From contig VGRF01000008.1 of the NCBI GenBank assembly GCA_016875395.1, forward strand, positions 1 through 64,000: a stretch of 64,000 nucleotides of DNA, read 5' to 3'. How positions within the stretch are numbered: position 1 is the first letter of the stretch; each line of letters begins with the position of its first letter. Source of the DNA: Deltaproteobacteria bacterium. GTDB taxonomy: Bacteria; Myxococcota_A; UBA9160; UBA6930. Under the pieces are notes generated by a model that saw only the letters and a program-made list of their open reading frames with translations, was not told where the DNA came from and searched no databases. This document shows positions 34,942-44,338 of this stretch, piece by piece. Both the position numbers and the translations under genes were made by a program.

Positions 34942-36772
34942 TGCCGTACTCCGCCTTCCAGTCGCCCTCGTCTTCGAACGCGGGCTGCTCGGCCTTCCAC
35001 AACAAGCAGTCGCCGAGCGCGAGCAGATCCATCTCGGTGCGCATGAAGCACGTGTAGGCGTCCTTCGGCGTGCACACGATCGGCTCGCCGCGCACGTTGA
35101 ACGAGGTGTTCACCACGACCGAGACGCCGGCGATCTCCTTCAGCGCGGCGAGCACGTCGTGGAACTCCGGCAGCGTCTCGGCGTCGACGGTCTGGATGCG
35201 CGCGCTGTAGTCGACGTGCGTGATCGCGGGCAAATCGGAGCGCGGCGCGTTCACGATCGCGAGCATGTCCTCGGCTTCGCTGAGCGCGGCGGGCATCGGG
35301 ATGCACCGCTCGCTGCGCACCGGCGCGATGATCAGCATGTACGGGCTGTCGGCATCGAGGTCGAAGTACTTCGCCACGTCCTCGCGCAGCACCGCCGGCG
35401 CGAACGGCCGGAACGACTCGCGGTACTTGATCTTGAGGTTCACCTTGCTCTGCGCGTCGGGACTGCGCGCGTCGGCGAGGATCGAGCGCGCGCCGAGCGA
35501 GCGCGGTCCGAACTCCATGCGGCCCGCGAAGTGCCCCACGACCTTGCCGTCCGCGATCGCCTGCGCGACGCGGCGCGCGCGCTCGGCCGGATCGGTGACG
35601 CGCACGTACGGGTAGTCGTGGCGCTCGAGGAACGCGACGACCTGCTCCGGCGGAAACTCGGGGCCGAGGTAGCTGCCGCGCTGGCCGTCGCGCCCATCGG
35701 CGCGCGCAGCACGCTTCTCGCCGTAATGACCGTGCGCCACGAGCAGCGCGGCGCCGAGCGCGCCTCCGGCGTCCCCCGCCGCGGGCTGAATCCACACCTC
35801 GTCGAAGATGCGCTCGCGCAGCAGCGCGCCGTTCGCGACGCAGTTCAGCGCGACGCCGCCTGCGAGCACGACGTTGCGAGAGCCGCTCTCGCGCCGCGCG
35901 TAGCGCGCGATCTTGAGCACGATCTCGGTCGTCACCGCCTGGATCGACGCCGCGAGGTCCATCTCGCGCCGCGTGATGCGGCTCTCGGCCTCGCGCGCGG
36001 GGCCGCCGAACAGCTCCGCGAAGCGCTCGCCCACCATCACGGGGCGATCGAGGTACGCGAAGTACGACATGTCGAGCCGGTACGAGCCGTCGTCGCGAAC
36101 GTCGATCAAGTGCTTGCGGATCAAGTCGGCGTACTTGGGCGTGCCGTACGGCGCGAGGCCCATCAGCTTGTACTCACCCGAGTTCACCTTGAAGCCGCAG
36201 TAATAAGTGAACGCGCTGTAGAGCAGGCCGAGCGAGTGCGGGTAGTTGATCTCGCGCGTGAGCTCGATGCGCGAGCCGGCGCCGTGCCCGACGGACGTGG
36301 TGGACCACTCGCCCACGCCGTCGAGCGTGAGAATCGCGGCGTCGTCCAACGGCGAGGGAAAGAACGCCGACGCCGCGTGCGCCATGTGGTGGTCCGTGAA
36401 GAGCAGCTTCCCCTCGCGGCCGAGCGTGCCGAGCGCGCGCTTCACGTGCTCCTCGACGAACAGCTTCGCGCCGAGCACCGAGCGCGCGGCCTTCACGAAC
36501 AAGTCCTCGGCGCTCGCGCCCGCGACCATGCAGCTCTGCAGCACGCGGTCCCAGCTGAGCAGGGGATTGTCATAGAACACGACCGCGTCGATCTCGTCGG
36601 GATCGATGAACGCTTCCTCGAGGCAGTAATCGATCGCATTGCGCGGGAAGCGCGGGTCGTGGCGCTTGCGCGAGAAGCGCTCCTCCTGCGCCGCCGCCAC
36701 GATCTCGCCGCCGCGCACGAGGGCGGCGGCGGAGTCGTGATAGAACGCGGAGATGCCGAGCACGGTCTTCAT
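34934..36772 (-). CDS. NodU/CmcH-type O-carbamoyltransferase
   Basis: This family moves the carbamoyl group of carbamoyl phosphate to a sugar or antibiotic hydroxyl. The 612-residue product starts MKTVLGISAFYHDSAAALVR, with VAAAQEERFSRKRHDPRFP next, the metal-binding FTDHHMAHAASAF and the C-terminal GRMEFGPRSLGARSILADAR. The ATG at 36772 overlaps the upstream SGNH gene (ATGA). Together with the esterase and deacetylase it likely decorates a surface polysaccharide, as in exosortase-linked capsule clusters; no glycosyltransferase is visible nearby. Confidence 0.9.
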   Translation of the reverse strand: MKTVLGISAFYHDSAAALVRGGEIVAAAQEERFSRKRHDPRFPRNAIDYCLEEAFIDPDEIDAVVFYDNPLLSWDRVLQSCMVAGASAEDLFVKAARSVLGAKLFVEEHVKRALGTLGREGKLLFTDHHMAHAASAFFPSPLDDAAILTLDGVGEWSTTSVGHGAGSRIELTREINYPHSLGLLYSAFTYYCGFKVNSGEYKLMGLAPYGTPKYADLIRKHLIDVRDDGSYRLDMSYFAYLDRPVMVGERFAELFGGPAREAESRITRREMDLAASIQAVTTEIVLKIARYARRESGSRNVVLAGGVALNCVANGALLRERIFDEVWIQPAAGDAGGALGAALLVAHGHYGEKRAARADGRDGQRGSYLGPEFPPEQVVAFLERHDYPYVRVTDPAERARRVAQAIADGKVVGHFAGRMEFGPRSLGARSILADARSPDAQSKVNLKIKYRESFRPFAPAVLREDVAKYFDLDADSPYMLIIAPVRSERCIPMPAALSEAEDMLAIVNAPRSDLPAITHVDYSARIQTVDAETLPEFHDVLAALKEIAGVSVVVNTSFNVRGEPIVCTPKDAYTCFMRTEMDLLALGDCLLWKAEQPAFEDEGDWKAEYGND

Positions 36773-37806
36773 CGCCGCGCTCCCGGCTCGGTGAGCCGCT
36801 TCTCCACGAGCGGCGCGAGGATTTCGGCGAGCGCGCGATGGCCCGCGTTGGTCAGGTGGCCGTCGTTCGGGAAGTAGAGCGAGCGGTCTCCGCGGCAGCG
36901 CTCGCTCAGCTGCGGGAGCGGATCCCAGTAGTCCGCGCCGCCCGCAGCCGCCGCTTCGCTGAGCCGCGCGCTCACGGCGCTCGCACTGGAGATGCCGTAG
37001 GCGTACTGATGCAGCGGGATCGGCACGATCGCCGCGCGCGAAGCGCACTGCTTCGCCCACGCGACGAGCACCGCGCGCATCGTGCGCCACGCCGCGCCGT
37101 TCGCGTCGTCGTACTCCGCAAGCGGCTGATACCGCGTCACGCGCTGCAGCGATTCCTTGAGGCCACTCTCGACGACGACGCGCTCGAACAGCGGATGCGC
37201 GCGCGCAGCGCTGAACGCGCGCTTCAGCTTCGGGAAACGCGCAACCGCCGCGATCTGCGCGCGCTCCCCGGGAGCGAGCTGCGCTTCACTCAGCGGGCGC
37301 TTCGGAACGGGCACGCCGTGCAGCGCGGGCTGGCCGTTCGCATCGAGCTCGAACCACGGCTTCGCGTACAGCACGCGCCTCCCCGCGTCGTCCTGGAACC
37401 AGCGGTAGCGAGAGGCGACGCGGCGGATGTTCTCGACGAACACGCCGATCATCACGAAGTCGTGCTCGATGCCCGCGGCGAGCTCGCGCGCGATCAGCCA
37501 GTGCTGATCCGTGCCCGTCGCGGGCAGGCCGAAGTTGTAGACCTCGAGATCGGGCACGAGCCGCTCGAGCCAGTCGCTGGTGCGCTGCCCGTTCGAGACT
37601 CCCTCGCCGGCCGTGAACGAATCCCCGAACAAGAGCACGCGCCGCTTGCCCGGCGTGCGCTCGCGCTTGAACGCGGCGTCCGCGCGAAAGCCCTGCGCGT
37701 TCGTGCGCACGAGATACCCGCCGCCCTCGTGCGGCACGCGCGCCTTCAAGTTCGGCACGAAGCGGAACCCGATGACGGGGTCGTACTGGTAGAGCTGACG
37801 CAGCAA
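36769..37806 (-). CDS. SGNH/GDSL hydrolase
   Basis: The 345-residue product has the nucleophile block LLFGDSFTAGEG (Ser63) and the catalytic end block FPNDGHLTNAGH (about residues 312-323), the layout of AlgJ/AlgX-like acyl-esterases and acetyltransferases. No signal peptide is visible with the TTG start at 37806; the true start could differ. It starts 12 bases after the deacetylase stop and overlaps the carbamoyltransferase start by four bases, so its substrate is probably the same glycan. Confidence 0.82.
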   Translation of the reverse strand: MLRQLYQYDPVIGFRFVPNLKARVPHEGGGYLVRTNAQGFRADAAFKRERTPGKRRVLLFGDSFTAGEGVSNGQRTSDWLERLVPDLEVYNFGLPATGTDQHWLIARELAAGIEHDFVMIGVFVENIRRVASRYRWFQDDAGRRVLYAKPWFELDANGQPALHGVPVPKRPLSEAQLAPGERAQIAAVARFPKLKRAFSAARAHPLFERVVVESGLKESLQRVTRYQPLAEYDDANGAAWRTMRAVLVAWAKQCASRAAIVPIPLHQYAYGISSASAVSARLSEAAAAGGADYWDPLPQLSERCRGDRSLYFPNDGHLTNAGHRALAEILAPLVEKRLTEPGARR

Positions 37807-37818
37807 CGGGGATGGGTC

Positions 37819-38856
37819 CTACCGAGGAAGACGTTGGAGGGTGCGTTTCAATCGACGCGCCGGCTCGAGCGCCTTCGCTCTTTTCAGCAGGAACGGGAGG
37901 TTCGTCTCCTGCTCGGCGCCTGCCGGTGTGTCTGCCCAGATTCGGTTCACCACGAACGGCGCGTCGGCCATCAGGTCGTTCGTGTCGTAGATCGTGTCGA
38001 TGAACGGGTGGCGCGCGAGCAGGTCGCGAAGCGGCGCGCGCGGCAAGCGCAGCCCGTTGAACGTGATCGCGAACGGAACCTCGCGCTGTCCCGTGAGATC
38101 GCGCACGAACGCACAGGACTCGACGATCTCGCGCTCCACGGCGGCGCGATCGAGCAGGTCGAGCTCCGCGTGACGCGTCGTGTGCCCGCCGATCGTGAAG
38201 CCCTCGCCTGCGAGCTGCCGGATCTGCTCGCTCGTCATGTACGGGCGCTCGCGCAGCACCACGTCCTCGCGCACGCCGAGTGCTTCACACACCGCGTGCA
38301 TGCGCGCCTCGTCGCGAATCGAGAGCGCGCGCAGCGCTGCGGCGAGCTCCTCGCGCGAGTCGAAGCGCGCACCGAGCGCGGAGCCCGCGCGCGCCGCGAG
38401 CGCCCCGAAGTCCGCCTCGCTCGCGCGCTCGAGCACGTCGAGGCACAGCGACACCGCGCTCTTGTGCATCAGCCGCGCGTTGTCGACGAGATCGCGCACG
38501 ACGAAGAACGTGCACGGCACGCCGTGCTTCAGCAGCAGCGGCCGCGCCACGTCGAAGCACTCCGCGAGCCCGTCGTCGAACGAGACCTGCGCCGCGTTCG
38601 CGGGCAGCGCACGCTCGCCGCGCAGGTGCCGCGCCACGTCAGCGTGCGCGACGAGCGTGAAGCGCGACTTCAGCCACACGAGGTCGCGCTCGAACTGCGC
38701 CGCGCTCTTGTAGCCGTAAAGGTGCCGCGCGTGCGCGAGAGGGCGGTCGCTCACCGTGTGGTAGAAGAACGAGTGCAGCCCATTGGGAACGCGCGCGGGC
38801 GCCTCGGGCAGCGCGGCGAGGACGCGCTGCAGCAGAGAAGACGACGGCTGCGGCAT
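37819..38856 (-). CDS. Polysaccharide deacetylase family protein
   Basis: The family removes acetyl groups from N-acetylated sugars using a metal ion. The 345-residue product has VSFDDGLAECFDVARPLLL (Asp-Asp block) and FTIGGHTTRHAELDLL (His-x3-His block), the two metal-binding motifs. I place the start at ATG 38856; a GTG at 38916 is possible. It is the first gene of deacetylase - SGNH hydrolase - carbamoyltransferase - small protein, all packed with 12 bases or less between them. Confidence 0.83.
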   Translation of the reverse strand: MPQPSSSLLQRVLAALPEAPARVPNGLHSFFYHTVSDRPLAHARHLYGYKSAAQFERDLVWLKSRFTLVAHADVARHLRGERALPANAAQVSFDDGLAECFDVARPLLLKHGVPCTFFVVRDLVDNARLMHKSAVSLCLDVLERASEADFGALAARAGSALGARFDSREELAAALRALSIRDEARMHAVCEALGVREDVVLRERPYMTSEQIRQLAGEGFTIGGHTTRHAELDLLDRAAVEREIVESCAFVRDLTGQREVPFAITFNGLRLPRAPLRDLLARHPFIDTIYDTNDLMADAPFVVNRIWADTPAGAEQETNLPFLLKRAKALEPARRLKRTLQRLPR

Positions 38857-38928
38857 GACGCGGGTGGGTGGCCTCGGAGACGCGTGGCGTGGCGGCAGAA
38901 ACCCCGCAACGCGCACGCAACTCTCGAG

Positions 38929-39741
38929 TCAGCGCCCCTGGAACCTCGGCTCTCTCTTCTCCAGCAGCGCCTTCGTGCCTTCGCGGAAGTCCTCGGTCTC
39001 CATCGTGCGCGACTGCACGTGGCCCTCGTAGCGCGCGGCGGTCTTCGGGTCCCACGCGAGGCCCTGATAGATCGAGCGCTTGGTCCAGCGCACCGCTAGC
39101 GGCGCGGCGCTCGCGATCTCGCGGGCGAGCTCGCGCGATTTTGTGAGGACCTGTTCGGGCGCGACCGCGTAGTGCGCGAGGCCGCGGCGCGCGGCTTCGG
39201 CGCCATCGACGAGGCGGCCGGTCAGTAGCAACTCGATCGCGTTCGGGACGCCCATCAGGCGCGGCAGGATGTAGGTGTTCGCCATGCCGGGGTGCAGGCC
39301 GAGCCGCACGAAGTTCGCGCCGTACTTCGCGTCGGTGGCCGCCACGCGCAGGTCGCACACGATCGCGAGGCCGAGGCCGCCGCCGATCGCGTGTCCGTTC
39401 ATCGCGGCGATCGTCGGCACTTCGAGGTCGAGCAGCGAAAGAAACGGGGCGTAGGTGTTGTACGAGCGCTCGTGCGGCGCGACGAAGGCGCTCGCGTCCT
39501 CGCCGCCGCCCGGTGCCGCGCCGCCGCGCGAGCGGAAGTCGGCGCCGGCGCAGAAGCTCTTGCCGCGCCCCGTCACGATCACGCAGCGCACCCCCGCGTC
39601 GGCCTTCGCGCGCGCGACCGCGTCGGCGAGGCCGGCGAGCACGTCGGGCGTCATCGAGTTGCGGTTCTCGGGGCGGTTCAGCGTGATCTCGGCGACCGCG
39701 TCGCTCACTTCGTACAGCACCGCCGGTTCGATCGTCGTCAC
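38929..39741 (-). CDS. Enoyl-CoA hydratase/isomerase family protein
   Basis: The crotonase-fold protein of 270 residues starts MTTIEPAVLYEVSDAVAEIT, with NRPENRNSMTPDVL, CAGADFRSRGG forming the oxyanion region, and GHAIGGGLGLAIVCDLRVAA near residue 115. The second catalytic Glu position reads FVRLGLHPGMANTYILPRL, where some members have Glu; here His-Pro-Gly follows. Activity may therefore be that of an isomerase or hydrolase. It lies one base after the preceding acyl-CoA dehydrogenase gene, in the same operon. Confidence 0.85.
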   Translation of the reverse strand: MTTIEPAVLYEVSDAVAEITLNRPENRNSMTPDVLAGLADAVARAKADAGVRCVIVTGRGKSFCAGADFRSRGGAAPGGGEDASAFVAPHERSYNTYAPFLSLLDLEVPTIAAMNGHAIGGGLGLAIVCDLRVAATDAKYGANFVRLGLHPGMANTYILPRLMGVPNAIELLLTGRLVDGAEAARRGLAHYAVAPEQVLTKSRELAREIASAAPLAVRWTKRSIYQGLAWDPKTAARYEGHVQSRTMETEDFREGTKALLEKREPRFQGR

Positions 39742-39742
39742 G

Positions 39743-40945
39743 TCACGCGCCTCGCTCGTTGGGGAGATTCACGAGCTGCCGCGCCATCACGATGCGCTGG
39801 ATCTGGCCCGTGCCCTCCACGATGTCCATCGCCTTCACGTCGCGGAACAGCTTCTCGATCAGGTGATCGCCGCGGCCGCCGACCGCCCCTAACAGCTCCA
39901 TGCCGAGGCTCGCCGCCTCGTAGGCGACCGCCGGCGCGAGCGCCTTGCACATCGAGGCCTCGAGCTGATTCGGGCGCTCGTGATCCGCGAGCCACACCGC
40001 CTTGAGGCAGAGCAGGCGCGCCATGCGCAGCTTGCGCGTGATGCGCTCCAGGCGATCGCGCACGCGCACGTCGTGCAGGCGGTCGTGCTCGCGCGCGAAC
40101 GCGAGCGCTTCGTCCAGCGCGGCGCGGCCGATGCCGATCGCATTGGCGGCAATCGAGGGTCGGATCGCGTTGAAGGTCTTCATCGCGCCCTTGAAGCCCG
40201 CGCGCGCGGCGTACTGCGCCTCGCCCCCCAACAAGTTCTCCGCGGGCACGCGGCAGTCCTGCATCGTGAATGAAGTCGACTCGTAGCCCTTGATGCCCAT
40301 CTTCTTTTCGATCTTGAAGTTGCCGAGCCCCGGCGTGCCCTTCTCGAGCACGAACGCACGATGGCCCGCGCGGCCCTGCGAAGCGTCGACGGTGGCCCAC
40401 ACCAGGATCCAGTCCGCGCGGCTCGCGTTGCCGCTGAACGACTTCTCGCCGTTCAGTATCCAGTGCGCGCCGTCGCGCACGCAGGTCGACTGGATCGCGG
40501 CGACGTCCGAGCCCGCACCCGGCTCCGTCATCGCGAAGGCGCCCCAGCGCGGCTTCTCGGGCTCGACGAAGGGTCCGAGGAAGCGGCGCTTCTGATCCTC
40601 GGTGCCCATCGAGAGGATGGTGGGCTCGCTCATCCCCGGCCCCGGCGTCGCCGTCGCCACCCCGCGATCCCAGTACGCCTGCTCCTCCGCGACGTGAATC
40701 ATCGCCCGCGCATTGCCGGGCCCGCTGCGCTTCTCCGCGGGCGCCTGCTTCGCGGCGACTTCGGGCGGCAGCCAGCGCGTTCGGCCGAGGCCCGCCTTCA
40801 GTAACAACTTGAAGTAGTCGTGGTCCGGCGGAACCGGGCGTCCGAGCCGGTCGGCTTCGATGCCGAGCGGCCGAATGTGCGTCGCGCCGAGCTGGCGCAC
40901 GCGCGCGAGGCGTTCCGCTGCTTCCTTGTCGATCGTGAAGTCCAT
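39743..40945 (-). CDS. Acyl-CoA dehydrogenase with catalytic Glu
   Basis: The 400-residue product starts at ATG 40945. It has WGAFAMTEPGAGSDVAAIQ and WILNGEKSFSGNASRADWIL, the flavin-binding blocks, and MDIVEGTGQIQRIVMARQLV near the end, where the catalytic Glu is kept. The preceding dehydrogenase gene ends on the same bases (TGATG), so the two are translationally coupled and may form one heteromeric enzyme. The enoyl-CoA hydratase gene follows by one base, giving the first two steps of beta-oxidation in one operon. Confidence 0.87.
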   Translation of the reverse strand: MDFTIDKEAAERLARVRQLGATHIRPLGIEADRLGRPVPPDHDYFKLLLKAGLGRTRWLPPEVAAKQAPAEKRSGPGNARAMIHVAEEQAYWDRGVATATPGPGMSEPTILSMGTEDQKRRFLGPFVEPEKPRWGAFAMTEPGAGSDVAAIQSTCVRDGAHWILNGEKSFSGNASRADWILVWATVDASQGRAGHRAFVLEKGTPGLGNFKIEKKMGIKGYESTSFTMQDCRVPAENLLGGEAQYAARAGFKGAMKTFNAIRPSIAANAIGIGRAALDEALAFAREHDRLHDVRVRDRLERITRKLRMARLLCLKAVWLADHERPNQLEASMCKALAPAVAYEAASLGMELLGAVGGRGDHLIEKLFRDVKAMDIVEGTGQIQRIVMARQLVNLPNERGA

Positions 40946-42024
40946 CAGCGCTCCCCCGAGCTCAGCTGCAGCGGCGGCTCGCTGGCACAGACGTGGTCGC
41001 CCGCTTCCTGCCGCGCGACATCGAACCCGCCCAACAAGAGTCCGAGCGCGCGCGCTTCGCGCATGTACTTCTCCTGCGGGTAGTCCTGCATGAAGCCGTG
41101 GCCTCCGAGGATCTGGATCCCGTTCGGGCCTACGAAGGTGGAGGCTTCGATCGCCTCGGCGAACGCCGCCGCCGCGAGCGACTCGGCAGGCATCCCCTGA
41201 TCGAGGTGCCATGCGGCTTCCAGTAACAACTCGCGCGCGCCATCGACGGCCGTGCGCATGTCGGCGATCAGGAACGCGAGCGCCTGGTGGTGCGCGATGG
41301 GGCGCCCGAAGGCGACGCGCTGCATCGCGTACTCGCGCGAGGCCTCGGCCGCCTGCCGCAGCACGCCCACGAGCAGCGAGGCGGCGTAGATGCGCGCGTG
41401 CGCGAGCGCCTCGCCCACCGCCTCGCCATCGAGCCAGCGCGCGACGATGGGCGCGTCGACGTGCAGCTCACTCGCCCCGGCCGCACGCAACCCGGCGCCG
41501 CGCAGCGGCTTCGCGGTGATTCCTTCGCGCGCGACGACGATCTCGTCCTCGCTCATGTAGACGAGCAAATCCGCTCGCTCGGCGGGCACCCACGGCGCGA
41601 AGCCGCGCAGACGATCCCCGCGCGCTTCGAGCCGTGCGTCGTGGGCCGTAACGAGCAGGGAGCGGGCGCCGGGGCGCGCGAGCAGCGGAAGGGCGTGCTC
41701 GCGCAGCGCGTCCTCGCCGCCAGCTTCGAGCAGGGGATAGAGCGCGGCGCCGAGGGGATCGAGCGCGAGCGCGGCGCCGGGGTCCGCGGCGCCGAGCTCC
41801 TCGTTCACGAGCGCGCGTGCGACGGCGCCGAGCTCCGCGCCATCGAGCGCGACGGGCAACTCCAGCGTCGCGAGCCCGAGCTCCGCGTAACGCGCGGCCA
41901 CCTCCGCCGATATGCGACGCGCGCCTTCGGCCTCGCGCACGTGCGGCGCCAGCTGCGCGCGCGCGAAATCGCGCGTGGTCGCGACGATCAGCTCCAGCTC
42001 TTCGGGAATGCTCCAGTCGAACAT
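40945..42024 (-). CDS. Acyl-CoA dehydrogenase, short partner
   Basis: The 359-residue product begins MFDWSIPEELELIVATTRDFAR and ends in NGIQILGGHGFMQDYPQEKY, then MREARALGLLLGG. The middle is degenerate: there is no clear T-E-P-x-x-G-S-D block, although AFAEAIEAS and the four-helix end are kept. This mirrors the short partner at 27260-28339. It overlaps the next gene by one base. The upstream 175-base gap to the divergent P450 should hold promoters for both directions. Confidence 0.82.
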   Translation of the reverse strand: MFDWSIPEELELIVATTRDFARAQLAPHVREAEGARRISAEVAARYAELGLATLELPVALDGAELGAVARALVNEELGAADPGAALALDPLGAALYPLLEAGGEDALREHALPLLARPGARSLLVTAHDARLEARGDRLRGFAPWVPAERADLLVYMSEDEIVVAREGITAKPLRGAGLRAAGASELHVDAPIVARWLDGEAVGEALAHARIYAASLLVGVLRQAAEASREYAMQRVAFGRPIAHHQALAFLIADMRTAVDGARELLLEAAWHLDQGMPAESLAAAAFAEAIEASTFVGPNGIQILGGHGFMQDYPQEKYMREARALGLLLGGFDVARQEAGDHVCASEPPLQLSSGER

Positions 42025-42199
42025 GCGGTGCTCCGTGGTCGGCACGGTACATCGAGCGGAGGCTCGATCGGGCGCGATGCTCGGCGGATGCAGCGGGCGG
42101 CTATCGCCGCCGCTGATCCGCTTCTCGTCGCGAGGAGTTGGGTGCGCTCGTTCGGTCGCGGGTGCGCCATGCTGTCTCGCGCCCGGAGGTGCCGCGGCG

Positions 42200-43351
42200 A
42201 TGCAGCCGGACGTGTTCACGCCCGAGTTCCACGAGGATCCGTATCCCACCTACGCGTGGCTGCGCGAGCACGCGCCGGCCTACCGCGAGCCCCGTTACGG
42301 GAACGTCGTGGTGACGCGCTTCGCGGACGCGCTGGACGTGCTGCGCGATCACGCGACGTTCAGCAACGCGCGCAGCCAGAACGTCGCGGGGCCGATGCCG
42401 CCCTCGCCGACCGTCGCGACGACCGACCCACCGCTTCACGATCAGCTGCGCGCGCTGGTGAGCCGCGCGTTCACGCCGCGGCGCGTGGCGGAGCTCGAGC
42501 CGCGCATTCGCGCGCTCGTGCGCGAGCTGCTGGACGCATTGCCGGGCCGCGCGTTCGACGCGGTGCCGCGCATCGCGGTGCCGGTGCCGGTGACGGTGAT
42601 CGCCGAGATGTTAGGGGTGGAGCCCGAGCGCGGCGCCGACTTCCGGCGCTGGTCGGACGCGCTCGTCGGCCTGATGGAGAAGCCGCCGTCGCCGACGCTG
42701 ATCGCCGCCGCGCTCGAGATGATCTCGTACTTCCGCGACGAGGTGATCCCGCGCCGCCGCGCCGAGCCGCGCGACGACCTGATCAGCGCGCTGCTCGCGG
42801 CCGAGATCGAGGGGCGAAAGCTCACGCAGCAGGAGATCGAGTCGTTCTGCTTGTTGTTACTGGTCGCGGGCAACGAGACGACGACGAACCTGATCGGCAA
42901 CCAGCTGCGCGTGCTCTCGCAGCGGCCCGCGCTCTGGAAGCAGCTGCGCGACGACCCGAGCCTCGTGCCGCGAGCGCTCGAGGAGACGCTGCGCTGGGAC
43001 AGCCCCGTGCAGAACCTCGCGCGCGACTGCACCCGCGAGATCGAGCTTCACGGCGTGCGCCTCGCACCGGGCGACCGCGTGATCGTCTCGTTCGCCGCAG
43101 CGAACCGCGACGAGCGCGAGTTCGAGGCCGCCGACGAGTACCGCCTCGGCCGCGACAATGCGCGCCACCTCGCGTTCGGTTTCGGCCTGCACTTCTGCCT
43201 CGGCGCGGGCCTCGCGCGCCTCGAAGCGCGCTGCGTGCTGGAGGGAATGCTCGCGCGCTTCCGCGAGCTCGGACCGGGCGATGCGCCCGCACGCCGCACG
43301 CACAGCACCGTGATCCGCGGCTTCGAGTCGCTGCCGCTGGTGGGCGCGTAG
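42200..43351 (+). CDS. Cytochrome P450
   Basis: The 383-residue soluble bacterial P450 starts at ATG 42200 after GGAGG. The oxygen-binding I helix has LLLVAGNETTTNLIG, the K helix EETLRWDSPVQ, and the haem loop FGFGLHFCLGAGLARLEAR with Cys333 as iron ligand. All key residues are present. It stands next to acyl-CoA dehydrogenase genes, so a lipid or terpenoid hydroxylation role is plausible. No ferredoxin or reductase gene is nearby. Confidence 0.93.
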   Translation: MQPDVFTPEFHEDPYPTYAWLREHAPAYREPRYGNVVVTRFADALDVLRDHATFSNARSQNVAGPMPPSPTVATTDPPLHDQLRALVSRAFTPRRVAELEPRIRALVRELLDALPGRAFDAVPRIAVPVPVTVIAEMLGVEPERGADFRRWSDALVGLMEKPPSPTLIAAALEMISYFRDEVIPRRRAEPRDDLISALLAAEIEGRKLTQQEIESFCLLLLVAGNETTTNLIGNQLRVLSQRPALWKQLRDDPSLVPRALEETLRWDSPVQNLARDCTREIELHGVRLAPGDRVIVSFAAANRDEREFEAADEYRLGRDNARHLAFGFGLHFCLGAGLARLEARCVLEGMLARFRELGPGDAPARRTHSTVIRGFESLPLVGA

Positions 43352-43404
43352 CGGCACAGTTGATTTGAGCACTTCGAGGGGTCAGAGCTCGCACTCGGGG
43401 GCGC

Positions 43405-44271
43405 TCAGTCGCACGTCCCTTCGCCCGCGGCCCAAGCCAGCGCGCCTTCGAGCAGCGCGGTGTGCTCCTTCGTCGCGTAGGCGGCGGCGGTGTGCCCGAG
43501 CGCGGAGTAGAAGCTGCGCCCGCGGCCGATGCAATGTGACCACACGACGGGGTGGTCGCCCATCGCGATGCTGCTGAACAGCTCGCGCGGCGAGTAGCTG
43601 CTCTCGTCGAGCGTGGCGAGCACGCGCACTCGCCCGCGCGGGCTCGCGGCGAAGCTGTACCACTCGTCGTGCGCGGTGAAGCGCGCCGGCAACGTGCTCA
43701 TCGCGGGATGCGCAGCGTCTTCCACGACGACGGTGGCGTCTTGCAGCTGCGGGAACACGGGGTGCCCGATGAAGCGCGCCCCGATCAGCGTGTCCTTGTA
43801 CCAGTCCCAGTACTCGTACCGCGTACCCGCCGCCCCGTGTACGCCGACGAAGCCGCCGCCGCGCTCGACGAACTGCACGAACGCGGTCTTCTGCGCTAGG
43901 TCCCAGTTGTCGCCCGTGGTGTTGTTGCCGAGGACGACGTCGAAGTGCGCGAGCAACTCGTCCGAGAACACCGCGCCGTTCTCGGTCGCGAACACGCGCC
44001 AGCCGCGACGCGCGGCGATCTCGCGCACGGAACGCTCGCAAGCGGGAATCGCCTCTGCATGGCGGAAGCCGCTCGTCTTCGAGAAGAGCAGGATGCGCAC
44101 GTCGCCGGGCGAGCGCGGCCCAAACAGCTCGGGGGCAAGCTGCGGCGCGACGGTGTCGTACACAGGCGGCACGCCACCGCGTGCAGCGCGGATGCTCGGC
44201 CAGATGCGCCACGCCGCGAAGGCAAGGAAGGCGAGCACGAGGAGCACCGCGAGTCCGAGTGCGCGCTTCAC
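43405..44271 (-). CDS. ThuA-like domain protein with N-terminal membrane anchor
   Basis: The 288-residue protein has one hydrophobic helix at residues 5-24, after Met-Lys-Arg, and then a ThuA-like fold: ILLFSKTSGFRHAEAIPACE, DVVLGNNTTGDNWDLAQKTA and ERGGGFVGVHGAAGT. This trehalose-utilisation-type, class I glutamine amidotransferase-like domain is often found in secreted sugar-processing proteins; the reaction is unknown in most. It lies downstream of the TonB receptor in the same direction but beyond a strong hairpin. Confidence 0.83.
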   Translation of the reverse strand: MKRALGLAVLLVLAFLAFAAWRIWPSIRAARGGVPPVYDTVAPQLAPELFGPRSPGDVRILLFSKTSGFRHAEAIPACERSVREIAARRGWRVFATENGAVFSDELLAHFDVVLGNNTTGDNWDLAQKTAFVQFVERGGGFVGVHGAAGTRYEYWDWYKDTLIGARFIGHPVFPQLQDATVVVEDAAHPAMSTLPARFTAHDEWYSFAASPRGRVRVLATLDESSYSPRELFSSIAMGDHPVVWSHCIGRGRSFYSALGHTAAAYATKEHTALLEGALAWAAGEGTCD

Positions 44272-44289
44272 TTCGCCTCCAAAGCAGAA

Positions 44290-44317
44290 CCGGCGGCGGA
44301 GTCGCCTCCGCCGCCGG
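44290..44317 (-). terminator. Hairpin after the TonB receptor gene
   Basis: The 12-bp perfect arms CCGGCGGCGGAG (44290-44301) and CTCCGCCGCCGG (44306-44317) enclose a four-base loop, 22 bases after the receptor stop. No U-tract follows, so it may terminate only partly or protect mRNA 3' ends. Confidence 0.55.
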
Positions 44318-44338
44318 CTGTCAGGGAGTCAACGCTGA

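Noticed and set aside
34570-37806. Biosynthetic or exosortase cluster around the carbamoyltransferase
   Set aside because: No glycosyltransferase, exosortase, polymerase or export gene is present within the window; only a modification operon can be supported.
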